From contig NZ_JAIWNB010000005.1 of the NCBI RefSeq assembly GCF_020215705.1, positions 62,001 to 126,000 on the forward strand: DNA of 64,000 bases, written 5' to 3'. The position numbers and the translations under genes are program-made. Below are positions 7,691-16,101 of the stretch, one piece after another. The notes under the pieces were generated by a model that saw only the letters and a program-made list of their open reading frames with translations, made no database searches and was not told the DNA's origin. How positions within the stretch are numbered: the first letter of the stretch is position 1; each line of letters begins with the position of its first letter. This DNA comes from Nonomuraea aurantiaca (GTDB taxonomy: Bacteria > Actinomycetota > Actinomycetes > Streptosporangiales > Streptosporangiaceae).

Positions 7691-9028
7691 TCAGGCAGTG
7701 GCCTGCAGGCTCTTGAAGCCGGTGATCTCGCGGTCGCCCACCTTGGTCGACACGTCGATGTCACGGGCGCCGTACCATTCGGCGCCCTGCACGGCCGCGA
7801 CGGGCGCGAGACCGGCGATGACGAGGATCACCATGGTCAGGCGCGAGCCGAGGAATTCGGCGAACAGTCTGGCTTGGGGATTCAGCCTTCCCGCGATGCC
7901 GTAGGCCATGATCCCGACAGCGCTCATGATGGAGAAAGCCATGGCGATCCAATGAATGACCTTCAGCGCCTCGACCGTCGTGGCGAGAGCTTTCGAGAGC
8001 CGGTCGACCCGCTCGGTGAGCACGTTTCCCGCGGCGAGGAACTCCAGCAGACGCAGATCGGCCTCCGAACTCGAGGCGTCCTGCCACGAGCTCAGCACCG
8101 CCTCGCGTACCGCCGCCGTGTCATGGCCGAAGGTCTCCCCCAGTTGCCAGGCTAGGTCTCGCCACCCGAGCACCGCGCGGTCCAGGGTCTCGTCGGACGG
8201 GATGACCAGCGAGGCCCACGCGAGCCCGGCGGCCACCGCGGACCAGCTGAACCTCTGTGCCTTCTTCAGATTGGCATCGGTGGTCTTGCTCCAGCTCGCC
8301 AGCTCGGACTTGGCCCTCCCCAGATCCCTCTCCGTGTTGGCGTAGCCTCTCACCATGTCGCGCTTCCAGCCGTCCGGGTTCGCTTCCCGGAAAGGCGCGA
8401 ACTGCTTCGGCCACCTCCTGTTCATCGAATCGCCTTCCGCGCTCAGGCCGGCGAGCCTCGACTCCAAACGCTCGACCCCGGCGACGCGGCGCCGGGCCTC
8501 CCCCGCGGCCTCGTTCTTCCATCGGGTACCCGCCGCGACGCCGGTACCCGCACCGGCCGCAAGGCCCGCCGCGCCGGCCAGCCACGGCCCGGTGGTCTTG
8601 GCGAGGAGGCCGAAAGCGCCGCGGAGCTCCTCCCCGAACGAATGGAGCTTGTAGAGGTCCGGGTCCTCCTCCCAGGTGTCCTCATCCACGGGGCGCTTCC
8701 CGCCGGCCGCCCTGGACTTCGCCACCGCGTCGAGCACGGCCCGTTCGGCGGCGCTCTCCGCCGCTGTGAGCGTCCGCGCGGACGTGAACACCCGATCACA
8801 CAGGTCATCCGCCACCTGCATGCCGGCATGGAACTCCGTCCGCAACGAGTCCCAGATGTCGTTGTACCGGTGCCGGGCCGGCCACTCCCCGGCCGCGCTG
8901 AGGGCGAGCGGCGGCAGGGCGACGTGATCTCCCATGTTGATAAGCGAGTACATACTCTCCCGCATGTCGTGGAGGAGCACCCCCGCGTCGTAGAAACCGC
9001 CGTTCCCCGGATCGAAGCCCAGCGACAT
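7691..9028 (-). CDS. Hypothetical helical protein with four membrane-like segments
   Basis: A 445-residue protein I cannot assign to a named family. The first 130 residues are helical and carry WxxL/F-type patterns reminiscent of WXG/ESX-associated N-termini, such as IWDSLRTEFHAGMQ. Hydrophobic stretches follow near residues 148-168, 281-297, 369-390 and 403-424. A charged coiled region (RVAGVERLESRLAGL, RDLGRAKSELASW) lies between the first two. The ATG at 9028 is preferred over the one at 9040, because the AGGAG at 9041-9045 directly abuts 9040 but is 12 nt from 9028. No secretion machinery genes are near. Membrane association is inferred only from hydrophobicity. Confidence 0.7.
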   Translation of the reverse strand: MSLGFDPGNGGFYDAGVLLHDMRESMYSLINMGDHVALPPLALSAAGEWPARHRYNDIWDSLRTEFHAGMQVADDLCDRVFTSARTLTAAESAAERAVLDAVAKSRAAGGKRPVDEDTWEEDPDLYKLHSFGEELRGAFGLLAKTTGPWLAGAAGLAAGAGTGVAAGTRWKNEAAGEARRRVAGVERLESRLAGLSAEGDSMNRRWPKQFAPFREANPDGWKRDMVRGYANTERDLGRAKSELASWSKTTDANLKKAQRFSWSAVAAGLAWASLVIPSDETLDRAVLGWRDLAWQLGETFGHDTAAVREAVLSSWQDASSSEADLRLLEFLAAGNVLTERVDRLSKALATTVEALKVIHWIAMAFSIMSAVGIMAYGIAGRLNPQARLFAEFLGSRLTMVILVIAGLAPVAAVQGAEWYGARDIDVSTKVGDREITGFKSLQATA

Positions 9029-9275
9029 ATGCGCCCCCATCTCCTGTCGGTGTGCTAGCTAGATCGACTCTGCCGCGGTACATGATGTCAGGTCGTCGGT
9101 CCGAAAGATCCTTTCCGGACAGGTCGGGCAGTGTGCTCGGTTGCCTGAGGAGGGGCCGAACAGTCGTCGGTCTCCTCGATGCTCGGGCCGGGCGAGGAGC
9201 TCCGCGTCGATCTCGCCCCGGGACCGACGAGGGTCTCGGTGGCGCCGTGCACCGCCCGCACCTCGGCCCGCGACC

Positions 9276-9802
9276 AACGTCTCGCGGCACGAGTGCGGGC
9301 TCGCGGACGTGAGCCGGCTGAAGGCCAACGCCATGCGCGACGTGGTGCATCAGCATCATCCCGCCGCGCGGGTCTTCACCAGCGCCCTGCACCTGAGCGG
9401 ACGGACCCGCCAGCAGGTACGGGACCTCATCAGGTACGTCGAGGCGGATCTGGTGATCTGCGCGACCGACAGCCGGGAGAGCCGGCTGCTGATCAACCGG
9501 ATGTGCCTGGAGGAGGGCCTTCCGCTGATCCTCGGGGGCTGCTGGAGCTGCTCGACGGCGAGTCGCCCGCCTTCGCGACCCTCGGCGTCGACCTCGTCGC
9601 CCCGATCCACCAGTGGATCAACCGCCGCGAGCTGACCCACGCGGGACTCGAGCCGATGGGGGTGTCCATCGACCGGCAGAGCGTGCTCCGCTGGTACGGA
9701 GTCCTCCTCCAGCCACTCGAAGACTGCGCGGTCTGCGCGGTCGGCTCCGGCGTCGCCAAGTCGGAAGACGACGCGTACTTCGGCGGCCCCGAACCGGCCT
9801 GA
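9276..9802 (+). pseudogene. ThiF/E1-like adenylyltransferase relic, frameshifted
   Basis: In one frame, 9276-9539 encodes a recognisable slice of a ThiF/MoeB/E1-type protein: NVSRHECGLADVSRLKANAM, then ADLVICATDSRESRLLIN, MCLEEGLPLILGG. The upstream nucleotide-binding GxGxxG part is missing. The sequence continues sensibly in another frame from about 9540 (LGVDLVAPIHQWINRRELTH, LEDCAVCAV) to a stop at 9802, so a frameshift joins the two halves. No good start codon precedes it. It appears to be a decayed gene without function. Confidence 0.65.
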
Positions 9803-9896
9803 TCGTCGAACGCCCCCAGCACATGCCATCAGCCCAAGGAACCCACGATGGTGTGACATGATCCCGCTCACGGCGCCAATAGCGTGGGAAGCATGT

Positions 9897-9915
9897 GGTG
9901 TACGGACGGTACACC
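9897..9915. promoter_or_regulatory. Palindromic operator candidate upstream of the aldo/keto reductase
   Basis: A perfect 7-bp inverted repeat GGTGTAC/GTACACC around a 5-nt centre, ending 24 nt before the ATG at 9940. Size and position suit a dimeric TetR- or LacI-type repressor. No regulator gene is adjacent. Confidence 0.5.
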
Positions 9916-9939
9916 GACTAGGGAAGCAGAGGCGCCGAG

Positions 9940-10911
9940 ATGCGTGATGAGCTGACTGTGCGGCCGATGGGGCGGAGCGGGTTGCCGGTCACGCCGGTGG
10001 GGATCGGGCTGGCCGCGCTGGGCCGGCCGGCGTACATCACCCTCGGCCGGGAGGAGGATCTCGGCGGTGATCGCAGCGTCACGGCGATGCGGGCGCGGAC
10101 CTGGGCGGTGCTGGATGCGGCGCTCGCGGCCGGCGTACGGTACTTCGACGTGGCCCGCTCCTACGGCAGAGCCGAGGAGTTCCTCGCCGGCTGGCTGCGT
10201 GAGCGCGGCATCGCGCCCGGGGCCGTGACCGTGGGCTCGAAATGGGGCTACGCCTACGTCGGCGACTGGCGGATGGACGCCGACCTGCATGAGGCGAAGG
10301 AACTGTCCGCCGACCGGCTGCGCCACCAGCTGGACCAGACCCGCGCGCTGCTGGGCGAGCACCTGTCGCTCTACCAGATCCACTCGGCCACCGTCGAAAG
10401 CGGCGTGCTCGGCGACGAGGACATCCTGACCGAACTTCGCGAGTTGCGCGCCGGGGGCGTCTCGGTCGGTCTGTCCACGACCGGCCCGCGCCAGGCGGAC
10501 ACCATCGACCGGGCGATCGAGATCGGCCTGTTCGACACGGTCCAGGCCACCTGGAACCTGCTGGAGCGATCCGCCGGCCCTGCGTTGGCCCGGGCGCACC
10601 GGTCCGGCCTGGGCGTGATCGTCAAGGAGGGTGTGGCGAACGGCCGCCTGACCTCCCACGCCGCCCCCGCCGCGCTCGCCCGTGCCGCCCGGGAACGCGA
10701 CGTCACACCGGACGCCCTGGCCTTGGCCGCGATCCTGGCCCAACCGTGGGCCGACGTGGTGCTCAGCGGGGCCGCCTCGGTGGATCAGTTCAGCAGCAAC
10801 CTGACCGCGACGCGGGCCGGCTGGGACACGGAACTGGACGAGCGCCTGGCCGTACTGACCGAGGACCCCCAGACCTACTGGACGACCCGAAGCTCGATGA
10901 AATGGCAGTGA
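9940..10911 (+). CDS. Aldo/keto reductase
   Basis: A 323-residue NAD(P)H-dependent oxidoreductase of the AKR superfamily. The catalytic tetrad can be read as Asp70 and Tyr75 (FDVARSYGRAEEFL), Lys101 (VGSKWGY) and His148 (LYQIHSAT). The C-terminal part has the phosphate-binding and helix-8 features (GVIVKEGVANGR, VVLSGAASVDQF). The ATG lies 24 nt after a palindromic operator candidate. It is followed on the same strand by the DinB-like gene after 129 nt. The substrate cannot be read from sequence. A 49-bp shard of this gene recurs at 7615. Confidence 0.93.
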   Translation: MRDELTVRPMGRSGLPVTPVGIGLAALGRPAYITLGREEDLGGDRSVTAMRARTWAVLDAALAAGVRYFDVARSYGRAEEFLAGWLRERGIAPGAVTVGSKWGYAYVGDWRMDADLHEAKELSADRLRHQLDQTRALLGEHLSLYQIHSATVESGVLGDEDILTELRELRAGGVSVGLSTTGPRQADTIDRAIEIGLFDTVQATWNLLERSAGPALARAHRSGLGVIVKEGVANGRLTSHAAPAALARAARERDVTPDALALAAILAQPWADVVLSGAASVDQFSSNLTATRAGWDTELDERLAVLTEDPQTYWTTRSSMKWQ

Positions 10912-10932
10912 TCATGCCTAGTGATCATGCCT
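10907..10932 (+). repeat. Tandem 13-bp duplication across the aldo/keto reductase stop
   Basis: The 13-mer AGTGATCATGCCT occurs at 10907-10919 and again immediately at 10920-10932. The first copy contains the TGA stop of the reductase gene. Confidence 0.85.
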
Positions 10933-10985
10933 ACGGGCGGCAGCCGCGGCAGCCGCTCGGTCGTCGCCTCGGCGCTCACGCGCTC

Positions 10986-11010
10986 ATCGTTCCACCGATC
11001 ACGGAACGAT
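10986..11010. promoter_or_regulatory. Palindrome upstream of the DinB-like gene
   Basis: ATCGTTCC (10986-10993) and GGAACGAT (11003-11010) form a perfect 8-bp inverted repeat around 9 nt, 31 nt before the ATG. The same palindrome is preserved in the deletion copy at 16271-16295 with one change in the centre. It is a good operator candidate. Confidence 0.55.
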
Positions 11011-11040
11011 CCTGACCGCGATATGCGGGAGGCTGGACCC

Positions 11041-11613
11041 ATGACCGACCAGACCTGGAACACCCTGCTCCGAGACCAGACCGCCTGGCACTGGACCCAT
11101 CAGCTGCGCGAGCGCCTCGACGGGCTCACCGACGACGAATACTTCTGGGAGCCGGCGCCCGGCTGCTGGAACGTGCGCCCGCGCGGCACCGGCACCGCCC
11201 CGGTGCGGGCCGGAGCCGGCGCGATGACCATCGACTTCGCGATGCCGATGCCCGACCCGCCACCGTTCACCACGATCGCCTGGCGACTCGGGCACGTGAT
11301 CGTCGGCGTGCTCGCGGTGCGCAACGCCGCGCACTTCGGTCGCGCCCCCACCGACTACCGGTCGTTCGAGTACGCCGCGACCGCGGACGCGGCTCTGGCC
11401 CAGCTCGACGCGGAGTACGCCACGTGGCTGGCCGGGGTCGAGTCCCTCGGCGAAACAGGCCTCGCCCGCCCGTGCGGGGAGGCGGAGGGACCGTACGCCG
11501 AGTATCCCCTGGCAGCGCTGGTGCTGCACATCAACCGCGAGCTGATCCACCATCTGGCCGAGGTATGCCTGCTCCGCGACCTCCACCTGCACACTCAGCG
11601 GGAGACGAGCTGA
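11041..11613 (+). CDS. DinB-superfamily protein
   Basis: A 190-residue four-helix-bundle protein of the DinB/YfiT type, many of which bind a metal ion through His residues and act as thiol-dependent transferases. It starts WNTLLRDQTAWHWTHQLRERLDGL-like (His near 18 and 20 in WHWTH), has RLGHVIVGVLAVRN in the middle and HINRELIHHLAEVCLLRDLH near the end; these His residues are the likely metal ligands. ATG at 11041 is preceded by GGGAGG. It could form an operon with the upstream reductase but also has its own palindrome. A copy with a large in-frame deletion lies at 16264-16414. Confidence 0.85.
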   Translation: MTDQTWNTLLRDQTAWHWTHQLRERLDGLTDDEYFWEPAPGCWNVRPRGTGTAPVRAGAGAMTIDFAMPMPDPPPFTTIAWRLGHVIVGVLAVRNAAHFGRAPTDYRSFEYAATADAALAQLDAEYATWLAGVESLGETGLARPCGEAEGPYAEYPLAALVLHINRELIHHLAEVCLLRDLHLHTQRETS

Positions 11614-11671
11614 GAGGGCCCGCGACGTACAGATCGCCTGCCGAACCCGGCACCAAGCTGGGCACTCCCGT

Positions 11672-11788
11672 TCAGGCCGGGGAGGAGTTCACGAGGACCA
11701 GGGGGCCGAGGTCGTCATGTAACCGGCGGACCGCGCCGGGGAGGTCGGCGCCGAAGGGGTCGAGGACGACGGGGAGTGCGGAGCCCAA
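11672..11788 (-). pseudogene. Truncated second conservon P450 (38 codons)
   Basis: A TTG start at 11788 with AGGAG upstream opens a 38-codon frame reading LPVVLDPFGADLPGAVRRLH, then a GPLV motif, and stops at 11672. This matches the N-terminal pattern of the second cytochrome P450 often found at the end of conservons (PVVLDxxGxDxxxEAxRLRxxGP). Nothing P450-like follows. It overlaps the 3' end of the first P450 gene in another frame. It is therefore the stub of a lost P450 gene. Confidence 0.6.
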
Positions 11789-13017
11789 GGGGATTCTCCT
11801 GGCTGATCGGGGCGGATAGGAGTGAAGCGCACCGGCAGGTGCGCCAGCGAGCGGTGGAACGGGCCCGGCCGCCACAGCAGTTCCTCACGCGGCACGGTCA
11901 GTTCGAGGTCGCACAGGTGAGAGGTCAGGCGCTCGATCGCGGTCATGGCGATGAGCACGGCCGGGTCGCTGGCCGGGCAGCGGTGCGGCCCGGCGCCGAA
12001 GCCCAGGTACGCGCCGCCGTCGGAGCGCTGCTCCTCAGGCACGCTGGCAGGCTCGGTATTGGCCGCGGCATAAGAGACGAGGACCAGCTCGGCCGGCTGG
12101 ATCCAGGTGCCGTGGAAGTGCACGGGCCGGCGGACGAAGTACGGGCCGTAGTTCGCCATGGCGGGCTCGGCGCGCAGGGCTTCCATCAGGGCGTCGTACG
12201 TGCTGAGCGCGCCGTTGGAGAGGGAACTGTAGTAACGGTCGTCACTGACCATCCGGGAGATCGTATTGGAGATCAGGCTGGACGTGGGGTCGAAGCCCGC
12301 GGCCAGTACGAGCACCATGGCATGCACCAGCTCTTCACCATCCAGCCCGGCTGGATGGTCGATGAACCAGGAGGTCAGGTCGTCGCCCCGCTGGGCGTAC
12401 TTGGACTGGATCAGCTCGCCGATGTAGCGGCCGAACTCATCGCTGCCTCGCGCGCCCACCTCGCCGTCCGCCTCCATCATGTCCGACAGGGCCTTGCTCA
12501 GGGCGACGCTGTCGGAGTCGGGCCGCCCGAAGAGCAGGTTGAACACGCGCAGCGGGATGGGGCGGGCGAACTCGGCGGCCAGGTCGGCCTCGCCCTTCGC
12601 GGCGAACTGGGCGATGAGCGAGTCGGACACCTCGATCACCATCTGGCGCAGCTTGTGCGGCTGGACCAGCGTGAAGCAGTCGGAGATCACCTTTCGGTAG
12701 CGGGCATGCTCGGCCCCGTCGGAGTACAGCGCGTTGGGCCGGTGGCCGAGCATGGCGATCATTCCCGCGGCGTCCGGGGTATCGGGGAGCCGGGTCTGCC
12801 AGGCGCTGGGGTTCTTGCTCCAGACGCCGCCGGCGTTGGTGAGCACGTCCACGGCGGCCTGATAGCCGATCACCAGGTGGGCCTCGATGCCCGGGGCGAT
12901 CTCGACGGGCGCGACCGCGCCGTGCCGTCGGCGCAGCTCCGCATAGATCGCCTGCGGGTCCCTGGCGTACTCCTCCCCGTACAGGCGCCCGGCGTCGGGC
13001 ATGTAGCGCAGGGTCAT
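11689..13017 (-). CDS. Conservon-associated cytochrome P450
   Basis: A 442-residue haem monooxygenase. The haem-binding loop is FGAGPHRCPASDP with the Cys ligand, the K-helix gives ExxR within LMEALRAEP, and the I-helix reads AAGFDPTSS instead of the common AGxDTT, so the proton-relay acid is present but the first Thr is Pro. Its ATG overlaps the stop of the GTPase gene by 4 nt, which places it in the conservon operon. The last about 40 residues (after PVRFTPI) are Ser/Pro-rich, overlap the stub of a second P450 in another frame, and are probably not a natural C-terminus. The substrate is unknown. Confidence 0.92.
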   Translation of the reverse strand: MTLRYMPDAGRLYGEEYARDPQAIYAELRRRHGAVAPVEIAPGIEAHLVIGYQAAVDVLTNAGGVWSKNPSAWQTRLPDTPDAAGMIAMLGHRPNALYSDGAEHARYRKVISDCFTLVQPHKLRQMVIEVSDSLIAQFAAKGEADLAAEFARPIPLRVFNLLFGRPDSDSVALSKALSDMMEADGEVGARGSDEFGRYIGELIQSKYAQRGDDLTSWFIDHPAGLDGEELVHAMVLVLAAGFDPTSSLISNTISRMVSDDRYYSSLSNGALSTYDALMEALRAEPAMANYGPYFVRRPVHFHGTWIQPAELVLVSYAAANTEPASVPEEQRSDGGAYLGFGAGPHRCPASDPAVLIAMTAIERLTSHLCDLELTVPREELLWRPGPFHRSLAHLPVRFTPIRPDQPGESPWAPHSPSSSTPSAPTSPARSAGYMTTSAPWSS

Positions 13018-13592
13018 GACAGCACCAGCTCTCTGATGTGCTCCACCAGCGCGATCAGCGAGGCGCGGGCGGAGGCGGGGTCGCGGGCGTCGCACACCAC
13101 CAGCGGCGTGCTCGGGTCCAGGTCGAGCGCCTTGCGCACGGTTTCCAGCGGGTAATCCGGCGAGTCGGCGAAGTGGTTGACGGCCACCGCGTAGCGGATG
13201 CCGGCGTTCTCCACCAGGTCGAGTACGGCGAAGCTGTCGTCGATGCGGCGGGTGTCGGCCAGCACCAGCACGCCCAGCGCGCCACGGACCAGCTCCTCCC
13301 ACAGGACCTGGAACCGGGTCTGTCCCGGCGCGCCGAACAGGTAGAGCACCACACCCGGCAGGGTGAGACGGCCGAAGTCGATCGCGGTGGTCGTGGTCGT
13401 CTTCTCGTTCACGCCGGTGAGGTCGTCGACCAGCGTGCCCGCCTCGGTGAGTACCTCCTCGGTGTTGAGGGGCCTGATCTCCGAGAGCGCGCTCACGATG
13501 GTCGTCTTGCCCACGCCGAACGGTCCTGCGATGACCAGCTTGACCGGGATGTGTTCGGTACTGATACGGCTGTCAGAGAGCGCGGAGGCCAC
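13014..13592 (-). CDS. cvnD: Conservon GTPase CvnD-type
   Basis: A 192-residue small GTPase-like ATP/GTP-binding protein. Walker A is GPFGVGKTT (about 23-31), switch motifs follow (TTTTTAIDFG, LFGAPGQTRF), and the base-recognition motif is replaced by the conservon form VNHF. In conservons this protein sits with a roadblock regulator and a membrane sensor, resembling eukaryotic G-protein signalling. The GTG at 13592 overlaps the DUF742 gene by 20 nt and the stop overlaps the P450 start. The alternate open frame upstream adds nothing conserved. Confidence 0.93.
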   Translation of the reverse strand: MASALSDSRISTEHIPVKLVIAGPFGVGKTTIVSALSEIRPLNTEEVLTEAGTLVDDLTGVNEKTTTTTAIDFGRLTLPGVVLYLFGAPGQTRFQVLWEELVRGALGVLVLADTRRIDDSFAVLDLVENAGIRYAVAVNHFADSPDYPLETVRKALDLDPSTPLVVCDARDPASARASLIALVEHIRELVLS

Positions 13593-13923
13593 TGAGCACC
13601 AACTCCAAGATCTCGATGTCGGGCAAGTCGGCGGCCGGCGGGTCGCGGGTCAGCAGTGTTCCGCCGCCGACGAGCCCGGCGACCAGCAACCGCACCACGC
13701 AGTAGGGCAGGCCCAGATGCGCGGCGCATTCGTACACCGACAACGGCCCGTCCCGCAGCAGGGCCAGCAGATGCGACCCCGGAGGGTCGAGCCCCTCGGT
13801 GGCGGCGTCGGGCACGATGGAGACCAGGGTCGTGCGCTCGACGGTGATGTGCTCGGGCAGGGTCAACCTCGCGGCGGCCATGTAGTCCGGTACGACCCGC
13901 CGCCGCTGCCGTCCGGAGGTCAT
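13573..13923 (-). CDS. cvnC: Conservon DUF742 protein CvnC-type
   Basis: A 116-residue DUF742 protein with the family features RVVPDYMAA near the N-terminus, the winged-helix-like core (GPLSVYECAAHLGLPYCVVR) and the end motif LELVLSGLRAL. The family is restricted to conservon loci and is thought to act between sensor and GTPase. Its ATG overlaps the stop of the roadblock gene (ATGA at 13923). Confidence 0.93.
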   Translation of the reverse strand: MTSGRQRRRVVPDYMAAARLTLPEHITVERTTLVSIVPDAATEGLDPPGSHLLALLRDGPLSVYECAAHLGLPYCVVRLLVAGLVGGGTLLTRDPPAADLPDIEILELVLSGLRAL

Positions 13924-14375
13924 GTCCGGACGCCCGGCACTCTGGCCGCGCTGGCCTCGTCGAGAGCCTTGATCAGCTTCTGCACCTGGAGCTGCACCTC
14001 GTAGGCCAGCGAGCCGATGTTGACCGCTCCGGTGGCGGCGACGACGATGGCGGCGCGGTCGCCGGCCGGGGCGACGTAGTAGTAGCCGCTGCCGGCGGAG
14101 ATGACGATGTCGACCACCTCACCCTCGGCGCCGTTGCTGAGGCCGTCGCACAGGGCGCGGGCGGCTCCCAGAACGGAGCTCGTCATGGCAGCGGCACGCT
14201 CACCGCTCTCGGTGCTGACGTCGGCCGAGCCACCGAGGATGAGCCCGTCACGGCTCAGCACCACGCCGCGGGCGACTCCGGGCAGTGCCAGCAGGGGCGA
14301 CAGGACCCAGGACACGTCGAGGGACAACGGGCGACCCTTGGACTGAACACGACCGGAAGCACTGTGAGTGTCCAT
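13920..14375 (-). CDS. cvnB: Conservon roadblock/LC7 protein CvnB-type
   Basis: A 151-residue roadblock/LC7-domain protein, the likely regulator of the CvnD GTPase. Family motifs are LDVSWVLSPLLALPGV, VLSRDGLILGGS and GSGYYYVAPAGDRA. ATG at 14375 follows AAGGGAT 12 nt upstream and lies 8 nt after the cvnA stop; an in-frame ATG at 14405, inside the end of cvnA, would add ten unconserved residues. The operon order sensor-roadblock-DUF742-GTPase is the classical one. Confidence 0.92.
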   Translation of the reverse strand: MDTHSASGRVQSKGRPLSLDVSWVLSPLLALPGVARGVVLSRDGLILGGSADVSTESGERAAAMTSSVLGAARALCDGLSNGAEGEVVDIVISAGSGYYYVAPAGDRAAIVVAATGAVNIGSLAYEVQLQVQKLIKALDEASAARVPGVRT

Positions 14376-14382
14376 GGAGCGG

Positions 14383-15942
14383 TCAAATCCCTTCGGTGAT
14401 GTCATGCCGCTGGGGCGGGAGCGCTTCGCGGCGGCCCGCTTCGGCTCCGACCTGGAAGTCTCCCCACCGCTTCTGGGCCTCTTCCGGAGTGGTCAGCAAC
14501 CTGCCGCCCGAGTCGTCGGAGCCTCCGGGGCCGCCCGGTCCGCCGGTGGGCCTGGAGCCGGACGCGGCACGCGTCGGCTGCCGTCGGCGCTGCGGCAGCG
14601 GCGCCAGATCCTCCGTCTGGTCATGCCGTTGCCTGGGCCCCGTCGCGGGCTCCGGACGGCGCGTTTCCGCGGGCTCGGGCCGTACGGAGGGGGCGACGGG
14701 CTCCGGTCGAAAGGCGGCCGCGGGTTCCGATCGGATGACCGTGGCGGCGGTCGGAACGGGGGCGCGGACCGGCTCGGGTGCCAGCACCGACGGCCTGCTG
14801 CCCTCGGGCATCTCCACCAGCAGGGCTGTCGGGATGCTCAACACGGCCTGGACGCCGCCGAAGGCGCTCTTCTTGAGCGTGACCTGCATGCCGTAGTGCG
14901 CGACCTGGCGACCGATCGCGGCCCAGCCGGTGCGGGGCGGGTTGCCCAGGTCGACCAGGCGGACCGGGTGGGTGCCGCTCAGCAGGCGGGTCGCGCGGGC
15001 GTACTGCTCCTCGTTGAGGCCGACGCCGGCGTCGTCGATGACGATGGCGGCGCCGTTGTTGGTCTCGTGCACGGCGATGGTCACCTTCAGCGTGCCGTGG
15101 GAGTGGTGGACCGCGTTGGCGAGCAGCTCGGCGGTGGTGAAGAGGATCGACTCCGCCGCGCGGGCGGCGACCCCGATCCGGCGGCGCAGGTGGTTGGCCG
15201 GGCCCTCGATGCGCTGCTCGAAGTTCTCCACCCGCGAGATCGCGCCCACCATGAGGTCCACCAGATAGGTGTCGTCACGCGACAGGCCGGGCGTGGCGCC
15301 GCAGGCGATGCCGGTGACCTGCACGCGACGGATGATGAGCTCGTTGAACATGTCGAGCCCCAGCACCTCGCGCAGCAGCGCTGTGTGCTCGTCGCCGCTG
15401 TAGCGCCGCTGCACGTCCGCGAGCAGGTCCTGGGCGCGTAGCGCCTGGGTCTGTACGCGCGATATCGCGCCTCTGACGACCGCCTGGGCCGCCTCGTCGA
15501 TGCGCTCGCCTTCCTCGCGGACGCCGCGGGTGAGCGTGTCGAGGATGGCGCGGTGCAGCCTTTCGACGTTCGTGCCGGCGAGCGCCGGGTTCTGTACGCC
15601 GGGCACGATCACGTGCGGGGCGCGCAGGTGCGACAGCAGGGCGGGAATCCGCTTCGAGATCAGGTACTCGGTCTCGGCGTGCACGAGATCCTGCTGGGCG
15701 CGTGCCTCGCGCAGCAGTTCCGCGCTCTCCTTGGCCTGGCGCTCCGCCCGCACTAACCGCTGGTCCCTGGCGCTGGACTCGCCCGTCAGGTGTTCCTGAG
15801 CCTGACGAGCCCGAACGACCTGATCACGGGCCTGGGCCAGGTCGCGGCGTACACGCATGTGGAGAATCAGTACGCCCACGAGGACGAGGGCGAGAACGGC
15901 GGCGCCGATCATTATCGGGACGCTGAAGGAGTCTGGCGGCAT
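14383..15942 (-). CDS. cvnA: Conservon sensor histidine kinase-like protein CvnA-type
   Basis: A 519-residue membrane sensor. One membrane helix lies near residues 8-28, followed by a coiled coil (about 30-90), a helical domain and a HATPase region (about 255-370) with an N-box FTTAELLANAVHHSHG and a G1 box IDDAGVGL. It has no obvious phospho-acceptor His domain, which is usual for conservon CvnA. The C-terminal 140 residues are Pro/Arg/Glu-rich and probably disordered. It heads the operon, with ATG at 15942; nothing on the same strand precedes it within 150 nt. Confidence 0.92.
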   Translation of the reverse strand: MPPDSFSVPIMIGAAVLALVLVGVLILHMRVRRDLAQARDQVVRARQAQEHLTGESSARDQRLVRAERQAKESAELLREARAQQDLVHAETEYLISKRIPALLSHLRAPHVIVPGVQNPALAGTNVERLHRAILDTLTRGVREEGERIDEAAQAVVRGAISRVQTQALRAQDLLADVQRRYSGDEHTALLREVLGLDMFNELIIRRVQVTGIACGATPGLSRDDTYLVDLMVGAISRVENFEQRIEGPANHLRRRIGVAARAAESILFTTAELLANAVHHSHGTLKVTIAVHETNNGAAIVIDDAGVGLNEEQYARATRLLSGTHPVRLVDLGNPPRTGWAAIGRQVAHYGMQVTLKKSAFGGVQAVLSIPTALLVEMPEGSRPSVLAPEPVRAPVPTAATVIRSEPAAAFRPEPVAPSVRPEPAETRRPEPATGPRQRHDQTEDLAPLPQRRRQPTRAASGSRPTGGPGGPGGSDDSGGRLLTTPEEAQKRWGDFQVGAEAGRREALPPQRHDITEGI

Positions 15943-16101
15943 GACAATCCTGGGGTTGGGGGAAAGCCGGCGGAGCGCTGTCGACCGCCGGAGAGCCTGC
16001 GTTAGCGGCGCATGGGGGTCTCGCGCGGTGGCTGGCCGGGATCGCGTCGATGTGACGATCGCCCTTCCGTGACGCCGGCGCGGTTGAGTGCCTGATGCGG
16101 T

